Origin: Cannabis sativa
Lineage: Eukaryota > Streptophyta > Magnoliopsida > Rosales > Cannabaceae
Length of the DNA stretch: 64,000 bases
Assembly: GCF_029168945.1 (NCBI RefSeq)
Contig: NC_083603.1
Span: 39,556,396-39,620,395, forward strand
Direction of reading: 5' to 3'
Positions 10,621 through 22,195 of the stretch are shown piece by piece. The stretch's first letter is position 1. Every line of letters begins with the position of its first letter. Both the position numbers and the translations under genes were made by a program. Under the pieces are notes generated by a model. That model worked only from the letters and a program-made list of their open reading frames with translations. It was not told where the DNA came from and searched no databases.

Positions 10621-13600
10621 TCTTGGTCCTAGTTCTGTTTCTCAGGTACCTATCCTGATTCTTGGTCCAGGTCCTGGTTATTGTGTGGGTTTGGGTCAGG
10701 GTCTAGGTTCAGGTTCATGTCCCAGTCTCGGTTCGGGTTTAGGTCTCTGTCTGGGTTTTGATTTGGGATCGGGTTTGGGTTTAGGTCCTGGTCCTGGTTC
10801 TAATCCTAGTTCGATTCTAGTTCCATTTGCAATTCTTAGTTCGCGTTCGGGTTTGAGTTTGGATCGGAGTTCGAGTCCTGGTCTGAGTTTTGGTTCATGT
10901 CTTGATTTCAGTCTAGGTCCAGATCAGGCTCCGGGTGTGGGTTCGCGTCCTTGGTCTTGGTCTAGGTCGGGTCTGAGTCCCAAGTTCCAATCCAGATTTG
11001 AGTCTGGATTCAGTTCTGGGTCTAAGTCTTTGGTTCTGATCCTGGTCTGGGTTCGAGTTTGCATCCGGGTCCGGGTCTAGCTTTCGGTCTAATTCAAGGT
11101 GTGGGTTTGAATTCGGGTCCAAGTCTGTGTCCGGGTTTGTGTCCAGGTCTGGACCCAAATCTAGGTCTAGGTTTGGGTCCAGGTCCAACTTGGGGTCCCG
11201 AGTGCGGGTCCAAGTTTCGGTCTGCGCCAAGATCTCGGTCAAGATCCAAGTCCAACATTGCGATCCCAGTCTATGTCTTGGTACGAGTCCAGGTTCTTAT
11301 CCGGCTCCCTATCTAGGTCCAAGTCATGGTTTGGGATCGGGTCCCAGATTTAGGTCCAGGACCGGGTCTCAGTTCTGCTCTGCGTACACGATCGTGTCTG
11401 GGCCTGAATTCTAGTCTTAGTTTTGGTCTGAGGCTAGGTCTGTGTTCGGTTCTACGTTTGGGTCCTAGTCTTTGTCACAGTCCTAGTCTTGTTCTAGGGT
11501 CTGTGTTCGGCGATTCTAGTTCAGGTTCTAATTTTTGGTCCCAGGTCTACGTCTCGGTTCGGGTTTGGTTTATCGTCTTGGTTTTGGTCCTAATCTAAGT
11601 ACCAGATCTAGACACCGACTACTAGTTTGTTCCAGGCCCCGTTACCCGAATCCAAATATCCGGATCACTGTCACGGGTCTCGGTCTGGTTCAGGTTCACG
11701 TCCCGGGTCCCATTTCTGAGTTTTGGTTCGGGATCGAGACTGTGGTGCGGTTCTAGGTGCCGACCCTGGTTCTGTGTCCCTAGTCTGGTTCCATGTTTTG
11801 GTCCGAGTTCAGGTTCGGGTTCGGGTCCCGAGTCCAGGTTAGGGTGGGGATCCGGGTCCGGCTCCCAATTCGAGTCTAGGTCGGATTTGGAGTCCGGGTC
11901 CTTGTCTGGTTAAGGTTCTAGATCTAAGTCCAATTTCAGTTATGATTCCAAGTCCAAGTCCTAGTTCCAGTCCCAGTCAACTTCCAGTTTTGGTTCCAAT
12001 TTTGGGTCACACGGTACGGGTTCAGCTCCAGTTTTGGGTTTGTTACTGGGTTTAGGTCCGGGTGTGGTTTCGGGTCCTCGTTAGGGTTTAGGTCCAGGGC
12101 TGCGTCCCAAATCCAAGCCCGGGCTCGAGATCCGGAACCCAATCTCGGGTCCTTGTGTGGTTCCATTCTGGTGCCGGGTCACGAGCTGGGTCCAAGGTTC
12201 AAGTTCGTGTCTGGGTCAGGTACTAGGTCTTGGTCCTAGTTCTTTTTCCCAGGTCCCTATCCTGATTCTTGGTCCAGGTCCTGGTTATTGTGTGGGTTTG
12301 GGTCCCGGTCTAGGTTCGGGTTCAAGTCCTAATCTCGGTTCGGGTTTAGGTCCTGGTCCTGGTCCTAGTCCTTGTTCGGTTCTAGTTCCATTTGCAATTC
12401 TTAGTTCGCATTTCGGTTTGAGTTCGGATCAGAGTTCGAGTCCTGGTCTAAGTTTTGGTTCGGGTCTGGATTTGAGTCTAGGTCCAGATCAGGCTCCGGG
12501 TGTGGGTTCGCGTCCTGGGTCTTGGTCTAGGTCGGGTCCGAGTCCGAAGTTCCAATCCAGATCTGAGTCTGGATTCAGTTCTGGGTCTAAGTCATTGGTT
12601 CTGATCCTAATCTGGATTTGAGTTTGCGTCCGGGTCCGGGTCTAGCTTTAGGTCTGATTCAAGGTGTGGGTTTGAGTTCGGGTCCGAGTCTGTGTCCAGG
12701 TTTGTGTCTAGGTCTGGACCCCGATCTGGGTGTAGGTTCGGGTCCACGTCCAAGTTTGGGTCCTGAGTGCGGGTTCAAGTCTGGGTCAGGATCTCGGTCC
12801 AGATGTAGGTCCAGCATTTCGATCCCAGTCTAGGTCTTCGTCCGAGTCAAGGTATGTATCTGGATCCCTATCTAGGTTGAAGTCTTTGTTTGGTATCGGG
12901 TCCCAGATTTAGGTGCAGGTCCGGGTCTCAATTTCAGTCTAGGTACATGATCGTGTCCGGGCCCAAGTTCCAGTCCCAGTTTGGGTATGAGGGTAGGTCT
13001 GTCTTCGGTTTTACGTCTGGGTCCGGGTCCTCGTCCTGGTCACGGTCTTAGTCTTGTTCTAGGGTCCTGGTTCGGCGATTCTTGTTTAAGTTCTAATTTT
13101 GGGTCCCAGGTGTAGGTCTGTGTTCGGGTTCGGTTCTTTGTCTGGGTTCTGGTCCTAGTCTGAGTCCGAGATCTAGACACCAACTACTGGTCTGTTCCAG
13201 CTCCCGTTACCTGAATCCCGAGTCAAGATCTGGATCACTGTCACGGGTCTCGGTCTGGTTTTTGTTCAGGTCCCAAGTCCCATTTTTGAGTTTGGGTTCG
13301 GGATCGAGACTAGGTTGCGGTTTTAGGTCCCGACCCTATATCTGTTTCCATAGTCTGGTTCCTTGTTTGGGTCTGAGTTAAGGTTCGGGTTTAGGTCCCG
13401 AGTCCAGGTTTGGGTTGGGATACGGGTCCGGCTCCCAATTCGGGTCTATGTCTGATTTGGAGTCCGAGTCCTGGTCCCGGTACAGTTCCGGATCAAGGTC
13501 CAATTTCAGTTACGATTTTTTAGTCCAAGTGCTAGGTCAAGTCCCGGTCAACTTCCAATTTTGGGTCACAGGGTACGGGTTCGTGTCAACTTTATGGTTG

Positions 13601-13632
13601 GGGACTTGGTTCAGGTCAGGGTGTCGGTACGG

Positions 13633-13668
13633 GTCCTTGTGAAGGACCACACACAAAGAGAAGCACAT
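13633..13668 (+). other. Non-satellite scar, possible LTR remnant
   Basis: About 35 bp (GACCACACACAAAGAGAAGC within it) breaks the hexamer phase. In the related block the satellite equivalent to the left side ends near 43.2 kb and the right side resumes near 45.81 kb, after about 1 kb of satellite and a truncated LTR. The scar resembles, weakly, the CCCACACA...CAAG stretch of that LTR near 45777. It may mark a deletion that removed the LTR here. Confidence 0.35.
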
Positions 13669-15306
13669 TCGAGGTCTCTGTTCCGGTCTGGGTACACGAC
13701 CGTGTCCGGGCCTGAGTTCCAGTCTCAGTTAGGGTCTGAGGCTAGGTGTGTGTTCGGTTATAGGTCTGGCTCCCGGTCGTGGTCACGGTCCTAGTCTTGC
13801 TCTAGGGTCCTGGTTCGGTGATTCTTGTTCAGGTTCTACTTTTGGGTCCCACGTCTAGGTTTGGGTTCGGGAATGGTTCTTCTTCTAGGTTCTGGTCCTA
13901 GTCTGTGTCCCAAATCTAGACACCGACTATTGGTTTGTTCTAGGCCCCGCTAACCGAATCTCGAGTCAAGATCTGGATCACTGTCACGGGTCTCGGTCTG
14001 TTTCTGGTTAAAGTCCCAGATCCCATTTTTGAGTTTGGGTTCGGGATCGAGACTGGGGTACAGTTCTAGGTGCCGACCCTGGTTCTTTGTCGCGAGTCCA
14101 GGTTTAGGTCTCTTTCTTGGTTTTGATCATGGTTCGGGGTTAGGTCTCTATCTGGGTTTTGATCTAGGTTCAAGTTTGGGTTTAGGTCCTGGTCCTGGTC
14201 CTAGTCCTAGTTCGGTTCTAGTTCCATTTGCGATTCTGAGTTCGAGTTTGGGTTTGAGTTCAAGTCGAAGTTCGAGTCCTCTTCTGAGTTTGGGTTCGGA
14301 TCCGAATTTCAGTCTACGTCCAGATCAAGCTACGGGTGTGGGTACGCGTCCTGGGTCTTGGTCTACGGTTCTGGCCCTAGTCTGACTCCTAGATCGAGAC
14401 ACCGACTACGGGTATGTTCTAGGCCCCGTTACCCGAATCCCGAGTCAAGATCTGGATCATTGTCACGGGTCTCGGTCTGGTTCTGGTTCAGGTCCCAGGT
14501 CCCATTTCTGAGTTTGGGTTCGAGATCGAGACTCGGGTGCGGTTCTATGTCCAGACCATGGTTCTGTGTCCCTAGTCTGGTTCCAAGTTTGGGTCTGAAT
14601 TTAGGTTCAGGTTCGGGTCCCGAGTACAGGTTTGGGTTTGGATACGGGTATGGCTCCCAATTTGGGTATAGGTCTTATTTTGAGTTAGGGTCTTGGTCCG
14701 GTTACGGTTCTAGATCTATGTTCAATTTCAGTTATGATTCCAAGTGCAAGTGCTAGTTCCAGTCTCGGTCAACTTCCGGTTTTTGTTCCAATTTTGGGTC
14801 ACAGGGTACGGGTTCGGGTCCACTTTTGGGTTTGGGACTGGGTTCAGGTCTGGGTGTGGGTTCGGGTCCTTGTCAGAGTTCTGGTCTAGGGCGGGGTCCC
14901 AAATCCAGACACTAACTACGGGTTTTGTCTAAGCCCTGGGTCTAGATCCGGATCCCAACATCGGGTCGGAGTCTGGTTCTACTTCTGGTGCCGGGTCTTG
15001 AGCTGGGTCCTAGGTTCAAGTTCAGGTATGGGTCGGGTACTAGGTCCCGATCCTACTTCTATTTCCCTGGTCCCTATCCTGATTATGGGTCCAAGTCCCA
15101 GTTATGGTGTGGGTTTGGGTCCCGAGTGTGGGCCCAAGTTTGGGTCTTGGTCAAGATCTCGGTCCAGATCTAAGTCCAGCATTTGAATCCTAGTTTGGGT
15201 CTTGGTCCGAGTCCAGGTTCGTATCCGGATCCCTATCTAGGTCCAACTCTGTGTTTTGAATTGGGTCCAAGATTCAGGTCAAGGTCAGGGTCTTAGTTCC
15301 ATCTAG

Positions 15307-15489
15307 GTACACGACCGTGTCCGGGCCCGAGTTCCAGTCTCAGTTTGGGTCTGAGGCTAGGTGTGTGTTCGGTTCTAGGTCTGAGTTCGGGTCCTGGTCA
15401 CGGTCCTAGTCTTGTTCTAGAATCGAACACAGACCTAGCCTCAGACCCAAATTGAGACTAGAACTCGGGCCCGGACACGGTCGTGTACC
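15307..15489. repeat. Inverted repeat at satellite orientation switch
   Basis: The left arm (15307 to about 15373) begins GGTACACGACCGTGTCCGGG and the right arm (15421-15489) is its reverse complement with few mismatches. About 45 bp separate the arms. The satellite is G/T-rich on + to the left and C/A-rich to the right, so this is the precise switch point. The arms could form a stem of about 67 bp. Confidence 0.85.
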
Positions 15490-18304
15490 AATAACGGAAC
15501 TGAGACACGGACCTTGACCTAAATCTGGCACCCGATCCCAAACACAAACTTGGACCTAGATAGGGATCCGGATACGAACCTTGACTAGGACCCAGACCCA
15601 AACTGGGATCGAAATGCTGGACCAGATGTGGATAGCGATCTTGACCCAGACCCAAACTTGGACCCGCACTCGGGACCCGAACTTGGACCTGGACCCAAAC
15701 CTAGACCCAGATCGTGGTCCAAACCTGGACACAAACCCGGACATAGACTCGGACCCGAACTCAAACCAACACCTAGAATCAGACCCAAAGCTACACACGC
15801 ACCCGGACCCAAACTCGAACCAAGACCAGGATCACAACCAAGGACTTAGACCCAAAACTGAATCCAGACTCAGATTGGGATTGGAACTTGGGACTCGGAC
15901 TCAACCTAGACCAAGACCCAGGACGCAAACCCACACTTGGAGCCTGATCTGGACGTAGTCTGAAATCCATACCCGAACCCAATATTTAGACCAAGACTCG
16001 AACTCCGACCCGAACTCAAACCCAAACTCAAACCAAGAATCGCAAATGGAACTACAACCGAACTAGGACTAGGACCAGGACAGGGACCTAAACCGAAACC
16101 CGAACCCAAATCAAAACCCAGACAAAGATCTAAACCGGAACATGAACTCAGACCAAAACATGGAACTATACTAGGGACACAGAACCAGGGTCGGGACCTA
16201 GAACCGCACCTCAGTCTCGATCCCAAACCCAAACTCAGAAATGGGACCTGAGAACTGAACCAAAACCAGACCGAGACCCGTGACAGTGATCTAGATCTTA
16301 ACTTGGGATTCCGGTAACAGGGTCTGGAACAGACCAGTAGTCAGTGTCTAGATCTAGGACTCAAACTAGGACCAGAACCCAGACGAAGAACCAAACCCAA
16401 ACCCAGACCTAGACCTGGGACCCAAAATTAGAACATGAAGAAGAATCGCCAAACCAAGACCATAGAAAAAGACTATGACCTTGACCAGGACCCGGACCAA
16501 GACCTAGAACCGAACATAGACCTAGCCTCAAACCCAAACTGAGACTGGAACTCGGGCGCGGACACGGTCGTGTACCAGGAACGAAATTGAGACCCGGACC
16601 TTGACCTAAATCTGGCACCCGATATCAAACACAGACTTGGACCTAGATAAGGATCCGGATACGAACCTTGACTAGGACAAAGACCGAGTCTGGGATCGAA
16701 ATGCTGGACCAAATGTGGACCGAGATCTTGACCCAGACCCAAACTTGAACCCGCACTCGGGACCCGAACTTGGACCTAGACCTGAACCTAGACCCTGATC
16801 GAGGTTCAGACCTGGACACAAACTCGGACACAGACTCGGACCCGAACTCAAACCCACACCTAGAATCAGACCCAAAGCTAGACCCGGACCCGGATCCAAA
16901 CTCAAACCCAGACCAGGATCAAAACCAAGGACTTAGACCCAGAACTTAATCCAGACTCATATCGGGATAGGAACTTGGGACTCGGACCCAACCTTGACAA
17001 GGACCCACGACACGAACCCACACCTGGAGCCTTATCTGGACGTAGATTGAAATCCAGACCCGAACCCAAAATTTAGACCACGACTCGAACTCTGACCCGA
17101 ACTCAAACCCAAACTCGAACATAGAATCGCAAATGGAACTACAACCGAACTAGGACTACAAACTTGGGACTCACACCAAACCTAGACCAAGCCCCAGGAC
17201 GCGAACCCACACAGTAACTTTGACCTGGACCCAGAATCAGGATAGGGACCTAGGAAACAGAACTACGATAGGGACCTAGTACCTGACCAGACCCGAACTT
17301 GAACCTAGGACCCAGCTCGTGACCCGGCACCAGAAATGGAACTCGGGCCCGTACACGGTCGTGGACCTAGACCGGAACTGAGACCCGGACATGGAACTAA
17401 ATTAGGGACCCGATCCCAAACACATACTTGGACCTAGATAGGGATCCGGATACGAACATGGACTCGGACCAAGACCCAGACTGGGATCGATATGCTGGAC
17501 CTAGATTTGGATCGAGATACTGACACACACCCAAACTTGGACCCGAACTAGGGACCCCAACTTGGAACTGGACCCGAACCTAGACCCAGATCAGGGTCCA
17601 GACCTGCACACAAACCCGGACATAGACTCGGACCCGAACTCAAACCCACAACTAAAATCAGACCCAAAGCTAGACCCAGACCCACATCAAAACTCAAACC
17701 CAGACGAGGATCAGAACCAAGGACTTAGACCCAGAACTGAATCTAGACTTAGATCGGGATTGGAACGTGAAACACGCACCCAACCTAGACAAGGACCGAG
17801 GATGCGAACCCACACCCGGAGCCTGATCTAGAGCTAGAGTGAAATCCGGACTGGAACCCAAACTCAGACCAAGACTGAAACTCCGACCCGAACTCAAACC
17901 CAAACTCGAACTCAGAATCGCAAATGGAACTAGAACCGAACTAGGACTAGGACCAGGACCAGGACCTAAACCCAAACCCGAACCTAGATCAAAACCCAGA
18001 CAGAGACCGAAACCCGAACCGAGACTAGGACTCGAACCCGAACCTAGACCGGGACCCAAACCCACACAATAACCGGGACCTGGACCCAAAATAAGGATAC
18101 GGACCTAGGAAACAGAACTAGGACTGGGACCTAGTACCCGACACAGACCCTAACTTGAACCTAGGACCCAGCTCGTGACCCAGCACCAGAAATGAAACCA
18201 GACTGGGACTCGAGATTGGGATCCGAATTTGGACCCAGGGCTTGGACAAAACCCGTAGTCGGTGTCTGGATTTGGGACCCAGCCCTGGACCCAAACCCTG
18301 ACAA
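15421..18304 (-). repeat. Hexamer-based satellite, block 3 (reversed)
   Basis: The same satellite continues in reverse orientation from the hairpin at 15420 to the CACTA-like fragment. A reversed GACACTGACTACT anchor lies near 16335. A deletion junction is visible near 17155, where two unrelated parts of the unit are joined. The segment around 15.5-16.9 kb shares private variants with the + strand segment at about 19.7-20.3 kb, which suggests a further local inverted duplication. No genes are present. Confidence 0.95.
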
Positions 18305-19079
18305 CACTACTACAAAAAGGAGTATTTTCGTCAGTTTTTTAGTGACATATAGTGATTTCGCGTCGGTCTACAAAACCGACGTATAAACTGTAGACGCAAA
18401 TAGTATTTTATTGCGTCAGTTTGGAATTGACACAAAATATTTATACCGTCGGTTCTTAAATGACGCATAACTTGTTGCAAAATATTTTTTTTCACCTATT
18501 GCGTTAGTTATAAAATGAAGCAAAGGTGTAGGTAAGGTAAAATTGCAAATATCCATACAACTTCTTTCTACCTGTATTTTCAGATTTTATAATCATTAAC
18601 TATAAAAGTAACTGTAACTAAATACATAATCTAAAAAAAGTTAAAAAAAAATTATAATTCAATGTGGCATGTAATCACTAAATAAGTTAGAAAAATTATC
18701 TGCAAAAAATTAACCAGCTAAACTTTACATTAATACATAAAGTTATACAGTAACTTGATTACACAAAGGTATTGTCATAATTAAAATGTTAATTCTAAGA
18801 TAATAAACCTACATAACAAAGTGTAAACCAAAGTTAGTGATAAAAAGTTACAACATTAAGTAAAACGGAAACAATATAAAAAAAGAAAGATAAATAAATA
18901 AATACCAATACTGCAAAAAAGTACTTTAGTACATGAAGAATATAATATACAAAGTCCAAAACACACCAAGGCAACTGATAACTATACACATATGTACTAC
19001 TATAATAGTTTTTTTTGCTAATATATTTGGTATATACATCTTGTATGCAAAGTAATTAGTATATTAATTTACCTACAGC
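18305..19079 (+). mobile_element. CACTA-like DNA transposon fragment
   Basis: An A/T-rich insert of about 775 bp begins CACTACTACAAAAA, the terminal signature of plant CACTA (En/Spm) elements. Short motifs rich in CGTCGGT and GACGC follow within the first 200 bp, including a perfect 7-bp stem hairpin (18361-18367 with 18375-18381). CACTA subterminal regions usually hold such repeats. No matching terminus is found at the right edge and about 250 bp of satellite is missing across the insert, so the element is truncated and its insertion was followed by a deletion. No transposase frame is seen. Confidence 0.6.
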
Positions 19080-19370
19080 TGGGAACCATAACTAAAATTG
19101 GACCTAGATCTAGAACCGTAACCGGACCAGGTCCCGGACTCCAAATCAGCCATAGACCCGAATTGGGAGCCGGACCCGAATCCGAACCCAAACCTAGACT
19201 CAGGACCCGAACCCAAACCTGAACTCATACCCAAACATGGAACCAGACTAGGGACACAGAACTAGTGTCCGGACCTAGAACCACACCCCAGTGTCGATCC
19301 CGAACCCAAACTCAGAACCAAAACGAGAGCCATGACAGTGAACAGACCAGTAGTCGGTGTCTAGATCAGG
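19080..19370 (-). repeat. Hexamer-based satellite, block 4 (reversed, short)
   Basis: Satellite resumes after the CACTA-like fragment in the same reversed orientation as block 3. It ends near 19370 at a second orientation switch, just after the reversed GTCGGTGTCTAGATC anchor. Unlike the switch at 15420, no local hairpin surrounds it. Confidence 0.9.
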
Positions 19371-22195
19371 AACTCAGTTCCAGTCTCGGTCAACTTCCAT
19401 TTTTTGTTCCAATTTGTGGTCACAGGGTACGGCTTTGGGTCCACTTCTCGGTTTGGGACTGGTTCAGGTCCGGGTGAGCATTCGGGTCCATATCAAGGTT
19501 TCAGGTCCAAGGCGAGGTCCTAAATCCAAACATTGACTACGGGTTTTGTCCAAGCCCTGGGCCCAGATCCGGATCCCGATCTCGGGTCCCAGTCTGGTTC
19601 CATTTCTTGTGCCAGGTCACGAGCTAGGTCCTAGGTTCAAGTTCGTGTCTGGGTCGTGTACTAGGTCCCGGTCCTAGTTCTATTTCCCATGTCCCTATCC
19701 TGATACTGGTTGCAGGTCCAAGTTATTTGGTGGGTTTGGGTCTCGGTCTAGGTTCGGGTTCGAGTCCTAGTCTCGGTTCGGGTTTAGGTCTCCGTCTGGG
19801 TTTTGATCTGGGTTCGAGTTTTTGTTTAGGTCCTGCTCCTAGTCCTAGTCCTAGTTCGGTTCTAGTTCCATTTGCGATTTTTAGTTCAAGTTTGGGTTTG
19901 AGTTCGGGTCGGAGTTCGAGTCCTGGTCTGAATTTTTGGTTTGGGTATAGATTTCATTCTAGGTCCAAATCAGGCTCCAGGTGTGGGTTCTCGTCCTGGG
20001 TCTTGGTCTAGGTTGGGTCCGAGTCCTAAGTTCCAATCTCGATCTGAGTCTAGATTAAGTTCTGGGTCTAAGTCGTTGGTTCTGATCCTAGTCTGGGTTG
20101 GAGTTCGGTTCTGTGTCTGTGTCCAGGTCCGTCTCCACGTCTGGACCCCAATCTGGGTCTAGGTACCGGTCTAGGTCCAAGTTCAGCTTCGGAGTGCGGG
20201 TCCAAGTTTTGGTCTGGGTCAAGAGCTCGGTCCACATCTGGTCCAGCATTTTGATCCCAGTCTGGGTCATGGTCCTAGTCAAGGTTCGTATCTGGATCCC
20301 TATCTAGGTGCAAGTCTGTGTTTGGGATCGGGTCCCAAATTTAGGTCCACGTCCGGGTCTCAGTTCCGTCCTGGGTACACAACCGTGCCCAGGCCCGAGT
20401 TCCAGTCTCAGTTTGGGTTTGAGGCTAGGTCTGTGTTCAATTCTAGGTCAGGGTGCGGGTCCTAGTCACGGTCCTAGTCTTTTTCTAGGGTCCTGGTTCG
20501 ACGATTCTTATTCAGGTACTAATTTTGGGTCCCAGGTCTAGGTCTGGGTTCGGGTTTGGTTCTTCCTCTTGGTTCTAGTCCTAGTCTGAGTTTCGGATCT
20601 AGACACCGACTACTGGTCTGTTCCAAGCCCCGTTACCCGAATCCCGAGTCAAGATCTAGATCACAGTCACGAGTCTCGGCCTAGTTTTGGTGAGGTGCCA
20701 GGTCCCATTTCCGAGTTTGGGTTTGGGATTGAGACTGGGGTGCGGTTCTAGCTCCCGACCCTAGTTCTGTGTCGCTAGTCTTGTTCCATGTTATGGTCTG
20801 AGTTGAGGTTCAGGTTCTGATCCCGAGTCCAGGTTTGGTTTGGGATCCGGGTCCGGCTCCCAATTCGGGTCTAGGTCTTGGTCCTTGTCCTAGGACAAGT
20901 TCGGTTCTAGTTCCATTTGCGATTCTGAGTTCGAGTTTGGGTTTGGGCACGGATATTAGTCTAGGTCCAGATCAGGCTCCGGGTGTGGGTTCGCGTCCTG
21001 GGTCCTGGTCTAGGTTGGGTTCGAATCCTAAGTTCCAATCCCGATCTGAGTCTGGATTAAATTCTGGGTCTAAGTCCTTGGTACTGATCCAGGTGTGGGT
21101 TTGTGTTCGGGTCCGAGTCTGTGTCCTGGTTTGTGTCAAAGTCTGAACCACGATTGGGTCTAGGTTCGGGTCGAGGTCCAAGTTGGGGTCCCGAGTGCAA
21201 GTTTGAGTCTGGGTCAGGATCTCAGTCTAAATCTAGGTCCAACATTTTGATCCCAGTCTGGGTCTTGGTCCTAGTCAAGGTTCGTATCCGGATCCCTATT
21301 TAGGTCCAAGTCTGTGTTTGGGATCGGGTGCCAGAGCTGTCTCAGTTCCGTTCTGGGTGCACGACCGTGTCGGGCCCGAGTTCCAGTCTCAGTTTGGGTC
21401 TGAGGCTAGGCCTGTGTTCGGTTCTAGGTCTTGGTCCGGGTCCTGGTCACGGTCCTAGTCTTGTTCTAGGGTCTTGGTTCGGCGATTCTTGTTCTTGTTC
21501 TAATTTTGGGTCCCAGGTCTAGGTCTAGGTTCGGGTTTGGTTCTTCATCTGGGTTCTAGTCCTAGTTTGAGTCCCAGATCTAGACATCGACTACTGGTCT
21601 ATTCCACGCCCCGTTACCCGAATCTCGAGTCAAGATCAGGATCACTGTCACGGGTCTCGGTCTGGTTCTGGTTCAGGTCCCAAGTCCCATTTCTGAGTTT
21701 GAGTTCGGGATCGAGACTGGGGTGCGGTTCTAGGTCCCGACCTTGGTTCTTTGTCCCTAGCCTAGTTCCATGTTTGGGTTTGAGTTCAAGTTCCGTTTCG
21801 CCGAGTCCAGTTTTGGGTTAGCATCCTAGAGCGGCTCCCAATTCGGGTGTAGGTCGGATTTGGAGTCTGGGTCTTGGTCCGGTTACGGTTTTGGATCTAG
21901 GTTCAATTTCAGGTATCATTCCATGTCCAAGTCCTAGTTCCAGTCCCGGTACAGGTTCGGGTCCACTTTTGGGTTTGGGACTAGGTTCAAGTTCAGGTGT
22001 GGGTTTGGGTCCTTGTCAGGGTTCGGGCCCAGTACTGGTCCCAAATCCAGACACCGACTACGGGTTTTGTCCAAGCCGTGGGTTCAGATCCGGATCCCAA
22101 ACTCGGGTCCCAGTCTGGTTCCATTTCTTGTGCCAGGTCACGAGCTGGGTCCTAGGTTAAAGTTCAGGTCTGGGTCGAGTACTAGGTCCATGTCC
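19371..22195 (+). repeat. Hexamer-based satellite, block 5 (G/T-rich on +)
   Basis: Forward satellite runs from the switch at 19370 to the hAT-like insert. Anchors lie near 20600 and 21575, only about 975 bp apart, so the unit between them is a deletion derivative. From about 21.4 kb onward the block belongs to the left arm of the large inverted duplication. No genes are present. Confidence 0.95.

Larger units (their letters stand above)
8531..15420 (+). repeat. Hexamer-based satellite, block 2 (G/T-rich on +)
   Basis: The hexamer satellite begins exactly where the pol tail ends and runs in the opposite orientation to block 1. Anchors of the TCTAGACACCGACTACT type lie near 9667, 11610, 13170, 13915 and 14395. 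The 9667-11610 interval is lengthened by a private tandem duplication. Stretches of this block recur elsewhere: 8531-12255 matches 30854-34230; 8730-13630 matches about 38262-43200; 13670-15420 matches about 45807-47640. A non-satellite scar lies at 13633-13668. Reading frames of up to 175 codons here are periodic shadows. Confidence 0.95.
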
